A stretch of DNA of 64,000 bases from Mycobacterium lentiflavum (GTDB lineage Bacteria; Actinomycetota; Actinomycetes; Mycobacteriales; Mycobacteriaceae), in the NCBI RefSeq assembly GCF_022374895.2, contig NZ_CP092423.2, forward strand, positions 1,736,001-1,800,000, in the 5' to 3' direction. Positions 22,608 through 32,820 of the stretch are shown here, in pieces. Made by a program: the position numbers and the translations under genes. How positions within the stretch are numbered: the first letter of the stretch is position 1; every line of letters begins with the position of its first letter. The notes below the pieces were generated by a model. It worked only from the letters and a program-made list of their open reading frames with translations, had not been told where the DNA came from and ran no database searches.

Positions 22608-23210
22608 CTAGCCTGCCGCGAGCCGGCCGGCGACCGTCACCACCCGGCGCGCCAGGTGGTCTAACGCGTTGCCGGTGACGTCGCCGATGTCCTCGATGTT
22701 GTCGTGCGTGGTGACCAGGCTGGCCCCGTATGGGTTGCCGTCGACGAACTTGCACGGATCGGTGTAGCCCGGCGGCACCAGGATCCCGCCGAAGTGCATC
22801 AGCGTGAGGTACAGCGCGACGAGCGTGGTCTCCTGGCCGCCGTGCACGGTGTTCGAGGACGTGAAGCCCGCGTACACCTTGTCGGCCAGCTTGCCGTTGG
22901 CCCACAGCCCGCCGAGCGAGTCCAGGAAGTTCCGCAGCTGCGACGCCGGTGAACCGAACCGGGTGGGCGAGCCGAAGATCACGGCGTCGGCCCACACGAT
23001 GTCATCGCCGGTGGCCGCGGGCAGATCCTTGGTGGCGTTGTAGTTCGCCGTCCAGGCCGGGTTCTGCGCGAAGGATTCCGGATCGCGCGTCTCGGCGACG
23101 GGACGCACCCGGACCTCGGCGCCGGCGGCCTGCGCCGCCGCGGCGACACGGTTGGCCATCGTGGTGCCGTGGCCGGTGGCCGAGTAGTAGATGATCGCTA
23201 GTTTGGTCAC
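22608..23210 (-). CDS. WrbA/flavodoxin-like NAD(P)H:quinone oxidoreductase
   Basis: A 200-residue flavodoxin-fold protein: the FMN phosphate loop YYSATGHGTTMAN (9-21), GSPTRFGSPASQLRNFLD, and FTSSNTVHGGQETTL near the isoalloxazine site are typical of WrbA/type IV NAD(P)H:quinone reductases, which reduce quinones by two electrons. GTG 23210 overlaps the stop of the upstream dehydrogenase by 4 bases (GTGA), so the two are translationally coupled. I do not recall this gene beside ilvC in H37Rv. Confidence 0.88.
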   Translation of the reverse strand: MTKLAIIYYSATGHGTTMANRVAAAAQAAGAEVRVRPVAETRDPESFAQNPAWTANYNATKDLPAATGDDIVWADAVIFGSPTRFGSPASQLRNFLDSLGGLWANGKLADKVYAGFTSSNTVHGGQETTLVALYLTLMHFGGILVPPGYTDPCKFVDGNPYGASLVTTHDNIEDIGDVTGNALDHLARRVVTVAGRLAAG

Positions 23211-24670
23211 GCGGTCAGCTTAGGCCCGCCAGCGGGCCCCAAAAAGGGCATCTCGGCGATGCCGAACTCGCGGCGCAACAGGCTACGCGCTGCGAAGTAA
23301 CCGGCCATGCCGTGCACGCCGCCGCCCGGCGGGGTGGCCGCCGAACACAGGTACACCTTGGGAATCGGTGTGCGCCAAGGGTTTAACCGCGCGGTAGGGC
23401 CGACGATCGCGCGCCACGCCGAGTTTGCACCCATCCCGATGTCGCCGCCGACGTAGTTGGCGTTGTGGTCGCTCAGGTGGGCGGCGGGTATCGCGCGGGC
23501 AGCGACCACGACGTCGCGAAAGCCGGGGGCGAACCGCTCGATGGTCGCGGTGACGGCCTCGGTCGCATCGAGGGTCGAACCCGACGGGACGTGTGCATAC
23601 GTCCAGAACGGACGGCGACCCTGGTGGTCGATGCGGCCGGGATCGGCGATGTGCGGTGCGGCGGCCAGCACCATCGGCCACTGCGCGTGACGGCCGGCCG
23701 CGATCTCCTTTTCGGCCAGCGCCATCTGCTCCCGGCTGCCGCCGAGATGCAGGGTAGGAGCCTGGCTCAGCCGCGGATCCGACCACGGGATCTCGTCGCC
23801 GAGCACGAAGTCGACCTTGGCGACCCCGGGCCCATAACGGTAGCGGCGCAATGCTTTTGCGTAGCGCTGCGGTAGCGCTGCACCGTATATCCGCAGCAGC
23901 GCGGTCGGTGCCGTATCGAACACGACGACCGAAGCCGGCGGCCCAGGCGGGGAAGTGATTTCGACGCTGGTGGTCACCTCGCCGCCGTGCGCGCGCAGGT
24001 CGGCGAGCAGCGCGTCGGTGATCGCCTGGCTGCCGCCCACCGGGATCGGCCAGCCGACCGCATGGCCGAGCGTCGCGAGCATCAACCCGGCCCCGGCCGC
24101 CGTCAAGGACGGCATCCGCGAAAGCACATGAGCGGCAACGCCGGTGAACAATGCGCGGGCATCCTCCCCGTGTAGCGACCCCCACGCCGGTGTGCCTTGA
24201 CTCAGCATTCGCAGCCCCAGTCGCAGCCCAGCGGGCAACGACGGTGGTACGGAACGTTTGTCGCCGAGCAGCAGTGCCACGACGGCTTGCCAGTCGGTCA
24301 CCAGCGGGCCCAGCAGCCGCCGCCAGGACGCACCGTCGGACAACTCGGCACAGGTGCGCTCGAGGTCGTGGTAGGCAATCGCCGCGGGGCGGCCCGGTAG
24401 CGGGTTGCCGTAGGCGATGTCGCAGACTTCCAGCCGCACGCCGCGCGCGGGCAGGTCGAACTCCGCGAAGAACGGCGACGCCAGCGCCAGCGGGTGCACC
24501 GCCGAGCAGATGTCGTGTTCGACTCCCGGAAATTCTGGGTCGGCTGCGGTGCGGGCACCGCCGCCCAAAGTGGGCTGCGCCTCGACGACCTGCACTTTGA
24601 GTCCGGCGCGGGCACAGATCACGGCGGCCGAAAGCCCGTTGGGACCGCTGCCGACGACGGTGACGTCCAT
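23207..24670 (-). CDS. FAD-dependent dehydrogenase, phytoene-desaturase-like (Rv2997 family)
   Basis: A 487-residue amine-oxidase/phytoene-dehydrogenase-like flavoprotein. The dinucleotide-binding motif VVGSGPNGLSAAVICARAG starts at residue 4; the second FAD-binding segment is near the end (GGGVHGMAGYFAARSLL). GG-motif residues follow the first glycine loop (EAQPTLGGGARTA). ATG 24670 places the Rossmann strand correctly; the longer frame from 24757 would run into the divergent serA promoter. Substrate unknown, perhaps an isoprenoid or other hydrophobic molecule. It is coupled to the flavodoxin-like gene, which suggests a shared redox role. Confidence 0.85.
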   Translation of the reverse strand: MDVTVVGSGPNGLSAAVICARAGLKVQVVEAQPTLGGGARTAADPEFPGVEHDICSAVHPLALASPFFAEFDLPARGVRLEVCDIAYGNPLPGRPAAIAYHDLERTCAELSDGASWRRLLGPLVTDWQAVVALLLGDKRSVPPSLPAGLRLGLRMLSQGTPAWGSLHGEDARALFTGVAAHVLSRMPSLTAAGAGLMLATLGHAVGWPIPVGGSQAITDALLADLRAHGGEVTTSVEITSPPGPPASVVVFDTAPTALLRIYGAALPQRYAKALRRYRYGPGVAKVDFVLGDEIPWSDPRLSQAPTLHLGGSREQMALAEKEIAAGRHAQWPMVLAAAPHIADPGRIDHQGRRPFWTYAHVPSGSTLDATEAVTATIERFAPGFRDVVVAARAIPAAHLSDHNANYVGGDIGMGANSAWRAIVGPTARLNPWRTPIPKVYLCSAATPPGGGVHGMAGYFAARSLLRREFGIAEMPFLGPAGGPKLTA

Positions 24671-24711
24671 CGGACAATTACAGCGCAGACGCCGGCCTAT
24701 AACCTGGTCGG

Positions 24712-26298
24712 GTGAACTTGCCTGTTGTGTTAATCGCCGACAAACTCGCTCAATCAACTGTCGCCGCTCTGGGCGACCAGGTCGAGGTGCGCTGGGTAGA
24801 CGGTCCAGACCGGGAGAAGCTGCTGGCAGCGGTGCCCGAGGCCGACGCGCTACTGGTGCGTTCCGCGACCACCGTCGACGCCGAGGTACTGGCGGCCGCC
24901 CCCAAACTCAAGATCGTCGCCCGCGCCGGGGTGGGTCTGGACAACGTTGACGTCGACGCGGCCACCGCGCGCGGGGTCCTGGTGGTCAACGCCCCGACGT
25001 CGAACATCCACAGCGCCGCCGAGCACGCTCTGGCGCTGTTGCTGTCGGCGGCCCGGCAGATCCCGGCGGCCGACGCGTCGCTGCGCGAACACGCGTGGAA
25101 GCGGTCGTCCTTCAACGGCACCGAGATTTTCGGCAAGACCGTCGGAGTGGTGGGGCTGGGGCGGATCGGCCAGCTGGTCGCCCAGCGGATCGCCGCGTTC
25201 GGCACCCACATCGTCGCGTACGACCCGTACGTGTCGCCGGCTCGTGCGGCGCAGCTCGGCATCGAATTGCTTTCCCTCGATGACCTGTTGGCCCGTGCCG
25301 ACTTCATCTCGGTGCACCTGCCCAAGACCGCCGAGACGGCGGGTCTGATCGACAAGGAGGCGCTGGCCAAGACCAAGCCCGGTGTCATCATCGTCAATGC
25401 CGCGCGCGGCGGCCTGGTGGACGAGGCCGCGCTGGCCGAGGCGATCAGCAGCGGGCATGTGCGGGCGGCCGGTCTCGACGTGTACGCCAAGGAGCCGTGC
25501 ACCGACAGCCCGCTGTTCGAGCTGCCGCAGGTGGTGGTGACGCCGCACCTGGGCGCCTCCACCACCGAGGCGCAGGACCGGGCCGGCACCGATGTCGCCG
25601 AAAGCGTGCGGCTGGCGTTGGCGGGGGAGTTCGTGCCCGACGCGGTCAATGTCGGCGGCGGCGTGGTCAACGAGGAGGTGGCGCCCTGGCTGGACCTGGC
25701 GCGCAAGCTCGGGGTGCTGGCCGCCGCGCTGTCCGATGGCCTGCCCGCGTCGCTGTCGGTCCAGGTGCGCGGTGAGCTGGCGTCCGAAGACGTTGAGGTG
25801 CTCAAGCTTTCGGCACTGCGCGGTCTGTTCTCGGCGATCATCGAGGACCCGGTGACGTTCGTCAACGCGCCGGCGTTGGCTGCCGAGCGCGGCGTGACCG
25901 CCGAAATCACCACGGCCACCGAGAGTCCCAACCATCGCAGCGTGCTGGATGTGCGCGCCGTGGCCCACGACGGCTCGAGCGTCAACGTCGCCGGCACCCT
26001 GTCGGGTCCGCAGTTGGTCGAGAAGGTCGTTCAGATCAACGGCCGCAACTTCGACCTGCGCGCTCAGGGAAAGAACCTGGTGATCAACTACATCGATCAG
26101 CCCGGAGCGCTGGGCAAGATCGGCACCCTGCTGGGTGCGGCCGGGGTGAATATCCAAGCCGCACAGCTCTCCGAGGACGCCGAGGGTCCGAGCGCGACGA
26201 TCCTGCTGCGGCTCGACCAGGACGTGCCCGCCGACGTGCGCTCGGCGATCTCGCAGGCGGTCGGTGCCAACAAGCTGGAAGTAGTTGACCTGTCATGA
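24712..26298 (+). CDS. serA: D-3-phosphoglycerate dehydrogenase
   Basis: First step of phosphorylated serine synthesis (3-phosphoglycerate to 3-phosphohydroxypyruvate, NAD+). The 528 residues match long type I SerA: a substrate domain, the NAD motif VGLGRIG, the catalytic Arg in NAARGG, the Glu/His pair ending in VVVTPHLGAS, then the allosteric intervening domain and a C-terminal ACT domain (INYIDQPGALGKIGTLL) for serine inhibition. TATAAC at 24698-24703 lies 8 bp before the GTG, so the mRNA is probably leaderless. It is linked to leuB through a MIRU-like element. Confidence 0.97.
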   Translation: MNLPVVLIADKLAQSTVAALGDQVEVRWVDGPDREKLLAAVPEADALLVRSATTVDAEVLAAAPKLKIVARAGVGLDNVDVDAATARGVLVVNAPTSNIHSAAEHALALLLSAARQIPAADASLREHAWKRSSFNGTEIFGKTVGVVGLGRIGQLVAQRIAAFGTHIVAYDPYVSPARAAQLGIELLSLDDLLARADFISVHLPKTAETAGLIDKEALAKTKPGVIIVNAARGGLVDEAALAEAISSGHVRAAGLDVYAKEPCTDSPLFELPQVVVTPHLGASTTEAQDRAGTDVAESVRLALAGEFVPDAVNVGGGVVNEEVAPWLDLARKLGVLAAALSDGLPASLSVQVRGELASEDVEVLKLSALRGLFSAIIEDPVTFVNAPALAAERGVTAEITTATESPNHRSVLDVRAVAHDGSSVNVAGTLSGPQLVEKVVQINGRNFDLRAQGKNLVINYIDQPGALGKIGTLLGAAGVNIQAAQLSEDAEGPSATILLRLDQDVPADVRSAISQAVGANKLEVVDLS

Positions 26299-26371
26299 AA
26301 CGCGCCGGCTTCGATGCAGAGCGAAGCGATGAGGTGGGGGCACCTCCCGCTGGCGGGGGAGAGCGGCGCCG
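26296..26371 (+). repeat. MIRU-like intercistronic element between serA and leuB
   Basis: Opens with the serA TGA (TGAAACGCGCCGGC), continues GATGCAGAGCGAAGCGATGAGG, carries a GC-rich palindrome (GGGGGCACCTCCCGC and a following G-run), and ends GAGCGGCGCCG directly against the leuB ATG. It is the most complete of three related blocks in this window (others at 20906 and 55058). Confidence 0.65.
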
Positions 26372-27388
<1,017 letters not shown>

Positions 27389-28632
27389 CTGCTGCCCTGG
27401 ATTCCAAGCCCGGCGGCAACAGCTTGACGGGCACCAACGGCAGTGCAGCCAAAGGGAACAACGCGCACAATGCCCAGGCCGTTGGATATTTGGCCGCGTC
27501 GATCAGCACACCGAACAGCGGGGCGCCCGCGGCCGCGATCAGCCGCTGGGTGGTGTTCTGGATTCCCAGCGCGCGTCCGCTCCAGAAGGGGCCGGCGAAT
27601 TCGGTGATCGCCGTTGCCTCCAATCCGTTGTCGAGCACCGCGATCACCGAGGCGACGATCATCACCGGCACTTCGAAACCCCAGTCGCCGTCGTCGGCGA
27701 GCGTGAGCAGGAACAAGCTCAACGTCGCGGCGACGGCGATGATGCGCACCGGGCGCATCCGGGAGCCCACCCGGTCCGACCACCGGCCGACCGCGACGCG
27801 CCCCAGCGCGCCAAGGACCTGCGAGAGGGTAACCACGCCACCGGCTTCGGCGACCGTCCAGCCATGGTGCCTCATCAACCACACCAACATGAACGTCACC
27901 GTCACGGTCTGCGGCATCATCAGCAGACCAGCCACCGCGTGGATTCGCCACAGCGTCAGTGACTCCCGGTACGGGCTGGCCAGTTCTTGCGGCGTAGCAA
28001 CTTTGCGGTGTTTGCGCGGCGCGTCGACGATTCCGATCGCGCTGGTTACGGCGGCTGCCGAGCAGGCGATCGCCGGAAACATCAGCCCGCCACGCAGGCC
28101 GTGTTGGGCCAGCTCGGGCATCACCAGTGCGCCCAGGGCAATGCCCAACGGCGCAGCGGTCTGGCGGATGCCCATCGCCAGGCCGCGCTGGTGCGCCGGG
28201 AACCACGCCGACACCAGCCGACCCCCGGCGGCGTTACAACTGGCTGCCGCCATGCCGCCCAGAAACAGGTAGGCACCGACCACGACGAGCGCATGGGCCG
28301 AGGCGGCGGCATAAGCCGCTGCCGCGGTGAGCGCCGAGCCGACCGTCAGCACCACCCGCTCGCCGACGCGGTCGAGCACATAGCCCCACCCGATCAATGT
28401 CGTGACCATGCCCCAGCTGGGCATCGACGACAACAGACTGGCTTGGGTCAGCGGAACTCCGCGATCGGCCTCGAGTTCGGGAATCAAGAACGCAACGCCG
28501 TTGACGAACAGGAACGAACTCGCCGTTGCCCACAGTGAGATGATGAGGATGCGCCAGCGTTTGACGTCGCTGCGTTGGCCCGTGACTTCCGGGTCCGTGG
28601 GCATCCCTCATCGTGGCACATGCATCGGCCCG

Positions 28633-28839
28633 CCCGGCTTCGCCGCGCTCGCGACCGTCACTGGGCACTATGGTGACGGTCCGCAGCGCCCGGCTTCGCC
28701 GCGCTCGCGACCGTCACTGGGCACTATGGTGACGGCCCGCAGCGCCCGGCTTCGCCGCGCTCGCGACCGTCACTGGGCACTATGGTGACGGCCCGCAGCG
28801 CCCGGCTTCGCCGCGCTCGCGACCGTCACTAGGCTTTGG
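28633..28839 (+). repeat. 56-bp tandem repeat (3.7 copies) abutting the Rv2993c-type promoter
   Basis: Units beginning CCCGGCTTCGCCGCGCTCGC start at 28633, 28689, 28745 and 28801, an exact 56-bp period with only single-base differences. Each full unit contains CCGTCAC...GTGACGG, able to form a 7-bp hairpin. The fourth copy is incomplete: where the others read CACTGGGCACTATGGTGAC it reads CACTAGGCTTTGGTGAATG, which supplies the -10 box and start codon of the downstream gene. A variable-number locus is likely. Confidence 0.9.
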
Positions 28840-28842
28840 TGA

Positions 28843-29652
28843 ATGCGCCTAGGTCGAATCGCCAGTCCGGACGGTGTCTCGTTTGTCAGTATCGAGGGTC
28901 CGCTGGAGGATCCCAGCGCGATGACTGCCCGTGAGATCGCCGAGCACCCGTTCGGCACACCGACGTTCACCGGCCGCTCCTGGCCGGTCGCTGACGTCCG
29001 GCTGCTGGCCCCGATGCTGGCCGGCAAGGTGGTGTGCGTCGGCAAGAACTACACCGACCACATTGCCGAAATGGCAAGCTTCGCAACGGGCCCGGCCGCA
29101 GCCGATCCGATCATCTTCCTCAAGCCCAACACCTCCATCATCGGACCGAACGTGCCGATTCGCTTGCCCGCCAACGCATCACCTGTGCACTTCGAAGGGG
29201 AGCTGGCTGTGGTGATCGGCCGGCCGTGCAAGGACGTGCGCGCCGCCCAGGCCGCCGATAACATCCTGGGCTACACGATCGCCAACGACGTGTCGGCACG
29301 CGACCAGCAACAGGCCGACGGCCAGTGGACTCGCGCCAAGGGTCACGACACCTTCTGCCCGGTGGGGCCCTGGGTCGTCACCGACCTAAGTCCGCTAGAC
29401 CCGGCCGACCTGGCGTTGCGCACCGAGGTCAACGGCCAAGTCAAGCAGGACAGCCGCACCTCGCTGATGATTCACGACGTCGGCGCCATCGTGGAATGGA
29501 TCTCGGCGGTGATGACCCTGTTGCCCGGTGACCTCATCCTCACCGGGACGCCGGCCGGCGTCGGCCCCATCGAGGACGGCGACACCGTCGCCATCTCCAT
29601 CGAGGGCATCGGCACCCTGTCCAATCCCGTGGTCCGCAAAGGAAAGTCGTGA
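28843..29652 (+). CDS. fumarylacetoacetate hydrolase family protein (Rv2993c family)
   Basis: A 269-residue FAH-family enzyme; members hydrolyse or isomerise 2-oxo-dioates such as acylpyruvates. The metal-binding acidic residues are in [17 protein letters not shown]; the family features [18 protein letters not shown] and [10 protein letters not shown] are visible. TAGGCT at 28830-28835 lies 7 bp before the ATG, a leaderless promoter embedded in the last copy of a 56-bp repeat. It overlaps gltX by GTGA. The substrate is not established. Confidence 0.88.
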   Translation: MRLGRIASPDGVSFVSIEGPLEDPSAMTAREIAEHPFGTPTFTGRSWPVADVRLLAPMLAGKVVCVGKNYTDHIAEMASFATGPAAADPIIFLKPNTSIIGPNVPIRLPANASPVHFEGELAVVIGRPCKDVRAAQAADNILGYTIANDVSARDQQQADGQWTRAKGHDTFCPVGPWVVTDLSPLDPADLALRTEVNGQVKQDSRTSLMIHDVGAIVEWISAVMTLLPGDLILTGTPAGVGPIEDGDTVAISIEGIGTLSNPVVRKGKS

Positions 29653-31115
29653 CCGCGCCAGGGACTGTTCGGGTTCGATTCTGTCCGTCGCCCACCGGCA
29701 CCCCGCACGTCGGGATGGTCCGCACCGCGCTGTTCAACTGGGCCTACGCGCGGCACACCGGCGGCACCTTCGTCTTTCGCATCGAGGACACCGACGCCGA
29801 GCGTGACAGCGAGGAAAGCTATCTGGCGCTGCTCGACGCGTTGCGTTGGCTCGGGCTGGATTGGGACGAGGGGCCCGAGGTCGGTGGACGTTACGGCCCC
29901 TACCGGCAGTCGCAGCGGAGCGACATCTACCGCGAGGTGGTGGACAAGCTGCTCGCCGCGGGTGAGGCATACCATGCGTTTTCGACGCCGGAGGAGGTCG
30001 AAGCCAGACACGTCGCCGCCGGCCGCAATCCCAAACTGGGCTACGACAATTACGACCGCGAGCTGACCGAGGAGCAGCGTGCGGCGTATCGGGCCGAGGG
30101 CCGCAAGCCGGTGGTGCGGCTGCGCATGCCCGACGAGGACCTCGTGTGGGATGACCTGGTGCGCGGGAGGACCACCTTCGCGGCGGGCTCGGTCCCCGAT
30201 TTCGCACTGACCCGCGCAAGCGGAGATCCCTTATATACCTTGGTCAACCCGTGTGACGACGCGTTGATGAAGATCACCCATGTGTTGCGCGGCGAGGACC
30301 TGCTGCCGTCGACGCCGCGTCAGCTGGCGTTGTACCAGGCGTTGATCCGGATCGGGGTGGCCGAACGCGTCCCGGAATTCGCGCACCTGCCAACGGTATT
30401 GGGGGAGGGCACGAAAAAGCTGTCCAAGCGCGACCCGCAGTCGAATCTTTTCGCCCACCGCGACCGCGGCTTCATCCCCGAGGGACTGCTGAATTACCTT
30501 GCGCTGCTGGGCTGGGCGATCGCCGACGATCACGACCTGTTCAGCCTCGACGAAATGGTGGCCGCGTTCGACGTCGTCGACGTCAACTCGAACCCGGCCC
30601 GCTTCGATCAGAAGAAGGCCGACGCGCTCAACGCCGAACACATCCGGATGCTCGACGTGGCCGACTTCACCGGCAGGCTGCGCGACTACTTCGCCGGGCA
30701 CGGCCATCGCCTGAGCCTCGACGAGGTGGAATTCGCCTTCGCGGCCGAGCTGGTCCAGACCCGCATCGTGGTGCTCGGTGACGCGTGGGACTTGCTGAAG
30801 TTCCTCAACGACGACGAATACGCGATCGACCCCAAGGCCGCCGCCAAGGAGCTGGGTCCGGAAGCGGGTGCGGTGCTGGACGCCGCGTTGACGGCCCTGG
30901 CGGGAGTGACGGACTGGACCGTGGCCGCGATCGAGGAGGCGCTCAAGACCGCGCTGATCGACGGTCTGGCGCTCAAACCGCGCAAGGCTTTCGGACCGAT
31001 CCGGGTCGCCGCGACCGGGACGACGATCAGCCCGCCGCTGTTCGAGTCGCTGCAGCTGCTCGGTCGGGACCGAAGCCTCGGGCGGCTGCGGGCGGCGCGG
31101 CAAGATGCGGTCTAA
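29649..31115 (+). CDS. gltX: glutamyl-tRNA synthetase
   Basis: A class I synthetase charging tRNA-Glu and, in organisms with GatCAB like this one, probably mischarging tRNA-Gln. The 488 residues carry the HIGH-type motif [20 protein letters not shown], the KMSKS-type motif KKLSKRD, and a C-terminal helical anticodon-binding domain. The GTG start overlaps the stop of the preceding gene. tRNA-Gln and tRNA-Glu follow 126 and 283 bp downstream. Confidence 0.97.
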   Translation: MTAPGTVRVRFCPSPTGTPHVGMVRTALFNWAYARHTGGTFVFRIEDTDAERDSEESYLALLDALRWLGLDWDEGPEVGGRYGPYRQSQRSDIYREVVDKLLAAGEAYHAFSTPEEVEARHVAAGRNPKLGYDNYDRELTEEQRAAYRAEGRKPVVRLRMPDEDLVWDDLVRGRTTFAAGSVPDFALTRASGDPLYTLVNPCDDALMKITHVLRGEDLLPSTPRQLALYQALIRIGVAERVPEFAHLPTVLGEGTKKLSKRDPQSNLFAHRDRGFIPEGLLNYLALLGWAIADDHDLFSLDEMVAAFDVVDVNSNPARFDQKKADALNAEHIRMLDVADFTGRLRDYFAGHGHRLSLDEVEFAFAAELVQTRIVVLGDAWDLLKFLNDDEYAIDPKAAAKELGPEAGAVLDAALTALAGVTDWTVAAIEEALKTALIDGLALKPRKAFGPIRVAATGTTISPPLFESLQLLGRDRSLGRLRAARQDAV

Positions 31116-31241
31116 ATCTTTGGTAGTCTGCACTGCGGTTTGCAAAGCCCGACAACGGCTGGCGGCGGCGGACTCCCAGGTTGGCAACAGCCCTTGAAGA
31201 AGTACGGGAAACCGCTCTGAGCAGCTGTTTTGGGCAGCCAA

Positions 31242-31313
31242 TGGGGTATGGTGTAATTGGCAACACAGCTGATTCTGGTTCAGCCATTCTAGGTTCGAGT
31301 CCTGGTACCCCAG
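31242..31313 (+). tRNA. tRNA-Gln (CTG anticodon)
   Basis: The 72-nt cloverleaf folds cleanly: acceptor TGGGGTA/TACCCCA, D-stem GTGT/ACAC, anticodon stem GCTGA/TCAGC with loop TTCTGGT (anticodon CTG), and T-arm CTAGG-TTCGAGT-CCTGG. The CCA end is not fully encoded (GCA). It reads CAG codons. Confidence 0.95.
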
Positions 31314-31398
31314 CAAAGTCCGTCAAGGTTGCAAGCAGATGCTGAGCGATTAGGCGGCCCCCGTGGGGTGAGCTATGCTGGCAGCTCGGATCGGTTCT

Positions 31399-31471
31399 GG
31401 CCCCGTCGTCTAGCGGCCTAGGACGCCGCCCTCTCACGGCGGTAGCGTGGGTTCGAATCCCATCGGGGCTA
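31399..31471 (+). tRNA. tRNA-Glu (CTC anticodon)
   Basis: The 73-nt cloverleaf: acceptor GGCCCCG/CGGGGCT with a terminal G-U pair, anticodon stem CCGCC/GGCGG with loop CTCTCAC (anticodon CTC), and T-arm GTGGG-TTCGAAT-CCCAT. CCA is not encoded. A TATGCT -10-like box at 31374-31379 is upstream. The convergent split-barrel gene ends only 5 bp away. Confidence 0.95.
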
Positions 31472-31476
31472 CATAT

Positions 31477-31989
31477 TTACTGGCCGGTCCGCAGCGCGGC
31501 CGGTGCGGTGGAACCACCCACCGGCATCGGCGCCAATCCCAGTTTGCGGTGATCCCACGAGCGCGCGCGTCGCGCGACGATGCGCACGCAGACGCGCTTG
31601 TTCATCATCTGCTCGACGAACGGCTTCATCTCGTCGGTGTAGGGACCGGTGTAGCGCTCCCACACGCTGACGCCGACCCGGTGCGCGACGTCCGGATCGT
31701 CGACGATCTCCGCCACGCCTTCGAAGGACACCCCGCGCAGCGTGTCGTAGGTGTCGCCGTCCTCGATCAAGAACGTCACCCGCGGGTCCCGCGTGAGGTT
31801 GACCGCCTTCTGCGACTTGGCCTTGGTCTCGATCCAGATCTCGCCGTCGACGACGGCGTACCACATGGCGGTCAGGTGTGGCTGGCCGTCGCGTCCGATG
31901 GTGGCCATCGTTCCGGTGCGGCTCTTGACGACGAAATCGGCGATCTCGTCCTCCGACATGACGATGCTCGCGCGCTGATTGGTTCCCAT
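31477..31989 (-). CDS. F420/FMN split-barrel oxidoreductase-like protein (Rv2991 family)
   Basis: A 170-residue pyridoxamine-phosphate-oxidase-like split beta-barrel (GTMATIGRDGQPHLTAMWYAVVDGEIWIET) with a following strand RVTFLIEDGDTYDTLRGVSFEG. Such FDOR proteins bind F420, FMN or heme. The FbiD gene for F420 synthesis is in the same window, but the cofactor here is not known. The start is ATG 31989. Confidence 0.85.
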   Translation of the reverse strand: MGTNQRASIVMSEDEIADFVVKSRTGTMATIGRDGQPHLTAMWYAVVDGEIWIETKAKSQKAVNLTRDPRVTFLIEDGDTYDTLRGVSFEGVAEIVDDPDVAHRVGVSVWERYTGPYTDEMKPFVEQMMNKRVCVRIVARRARSWDHRKLGLAPMPVGGSTAPAALRTGQ

Positions 31990-32031
31990 GGCGTCAGTGT
32001 TGCAGGTCGGATTGCGATGTGCACCGGCGGC

Positions 32032-32733
32032 TTACAGGCGGCGCGTGATGGCCTCGGCGGCCGCGAGAAGGTCGGCAGCCCAGCGTGCTCCCGGACGCTT
32101 GCCGATCCGGTCGATGGGTCCCGATACCGAGATGGCGGCCACGACCACGCCGCGACCGTCGCGCACCGGCGCCGAGACGCTCGCGACTCCCGGCTCGCGC
32201 TCGGCAACGCTTTGCGCCCAACCGCGCCGGCGTACTTCGGCCAGCGTGCGGTCGGTGAACTTCGCTGCCGGCAGCACCGCTTGCTGAGTCGCGACATCGC
32301 TATGAGCCAGCAGTACTTTCGCCCCGGAACCGGCCGTCATCGGCAGCCGCGCGCCGACCGGAACCGTATCGCGAAGGCCCGCAGCCGGTTCCAGGGCGGC
32401 CACACAAACCCGCGACGTGCCCTCGCGTCGGTACAGCTGCACGCTTTCGCCGGTGGTCTCGCGCAATTGGGGGAGTATCGCGGCACCGGCCGCCAGCAAC
32501 GGATCGTTGACGTGCGCGGCGAGTTCGCTCAGCGCGGGGCCCAGCTGCCAGCGCCCGTCGTCGTCACGCGCCAGTAGGCGATGTACCTCCAGCGCGGCGG
32601 CCAGCCGGTAGGTGGTGGCCCGCGGAAATCCGGTTCGTTCGCACAGTTCGGCTAACCCGCAGGGGGATTCCGCGACCGTGTGCAGCACATCCACGGCTTT
32701 ATCCAGGACGCCGATGCCGCTATGCTGTCTCAT
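32032..32733 (-). CDS. IclR-family regulator, probable controller of leuCD
   Basis: A 233-residue IclR protein: an N-terminal winged HTH ([24 protein letters not shown], about residues 26-50) and a GAF-like effector domain. Divergent from leuC with an inverted repeat covering its own start, the arrangement described for LtbR of Corynebacterium and NdgR/AreB of Streptomyces, IclR regulators of leuCD. By that analogy it senses leucine or a pathway intermediate. ATG 32733 is within the left half-site, implying autoregulation. Confidence 0.88.
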   Translation of the reverse strand: MRQHSGIGVLDKAVDVLHTVAESPCGLAELCERTGFPRATTYRLAAALEVHRLLARDDDGRWQLGPALSELAAHVNDPLLAAGAAILPQLRETTGESVQLYRREGTSRVCVAALEPAAGLRDTVPVGARLPMTAGSGAKVLLAHSDVATQQAVLPAAKFTDRTLAEVRRRGWAQSVAEREPGVASVSAPVRDGRGVVVAAISVSGPIDRIGKRPGARWAADLLAAAEAITRRL

Positions 32734-32763
32734 AAAGAGATACTAGCGTCTCGCATTATGAGA
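32728..32763. promoter_or_regulatory. IclR/leuC intergenic inverted repeat (probable operator)
   Basis: TCTCATAA (32728-32735) and TTATGAGA (32756-32763) are exact reverse complements 20 bp apart. Inside them a second inverted pair GAGA (32737-32740) and TCTC (32749-32752) lies symmetrically about nearly the same centre. The site overlaps the start codon of the IclR gene and lies 58 bp before leuC, suiting control of both divergent genes. Confidence 0.65.
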
Positions 32764-32820
32764 ACACGGCCCAGGTTGATCAGCGAGTCGCGAATGAGGC
32801 GAATAGAGGCGAATTTCACG

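Noticed and set aside
28402..28788. 128-codon plus-strand frame through the 56-bp repeat
   Set aside because: The repetitive Arg/Ser-rich translation is a by-product of the DNA repeat and is antisense to the MFS gene at its 5' part.
28633..28839. CRISPR array
   Set aside because: The repeats are directly adjacent without unique spacers and there are no cas genes; it is a tandem repeat.
31447..32577. 376-codon plus-strand frame starting in tRNA-Glu
   Set aside because: It begins inside a tRNA and runs antisense to two recognised genes.
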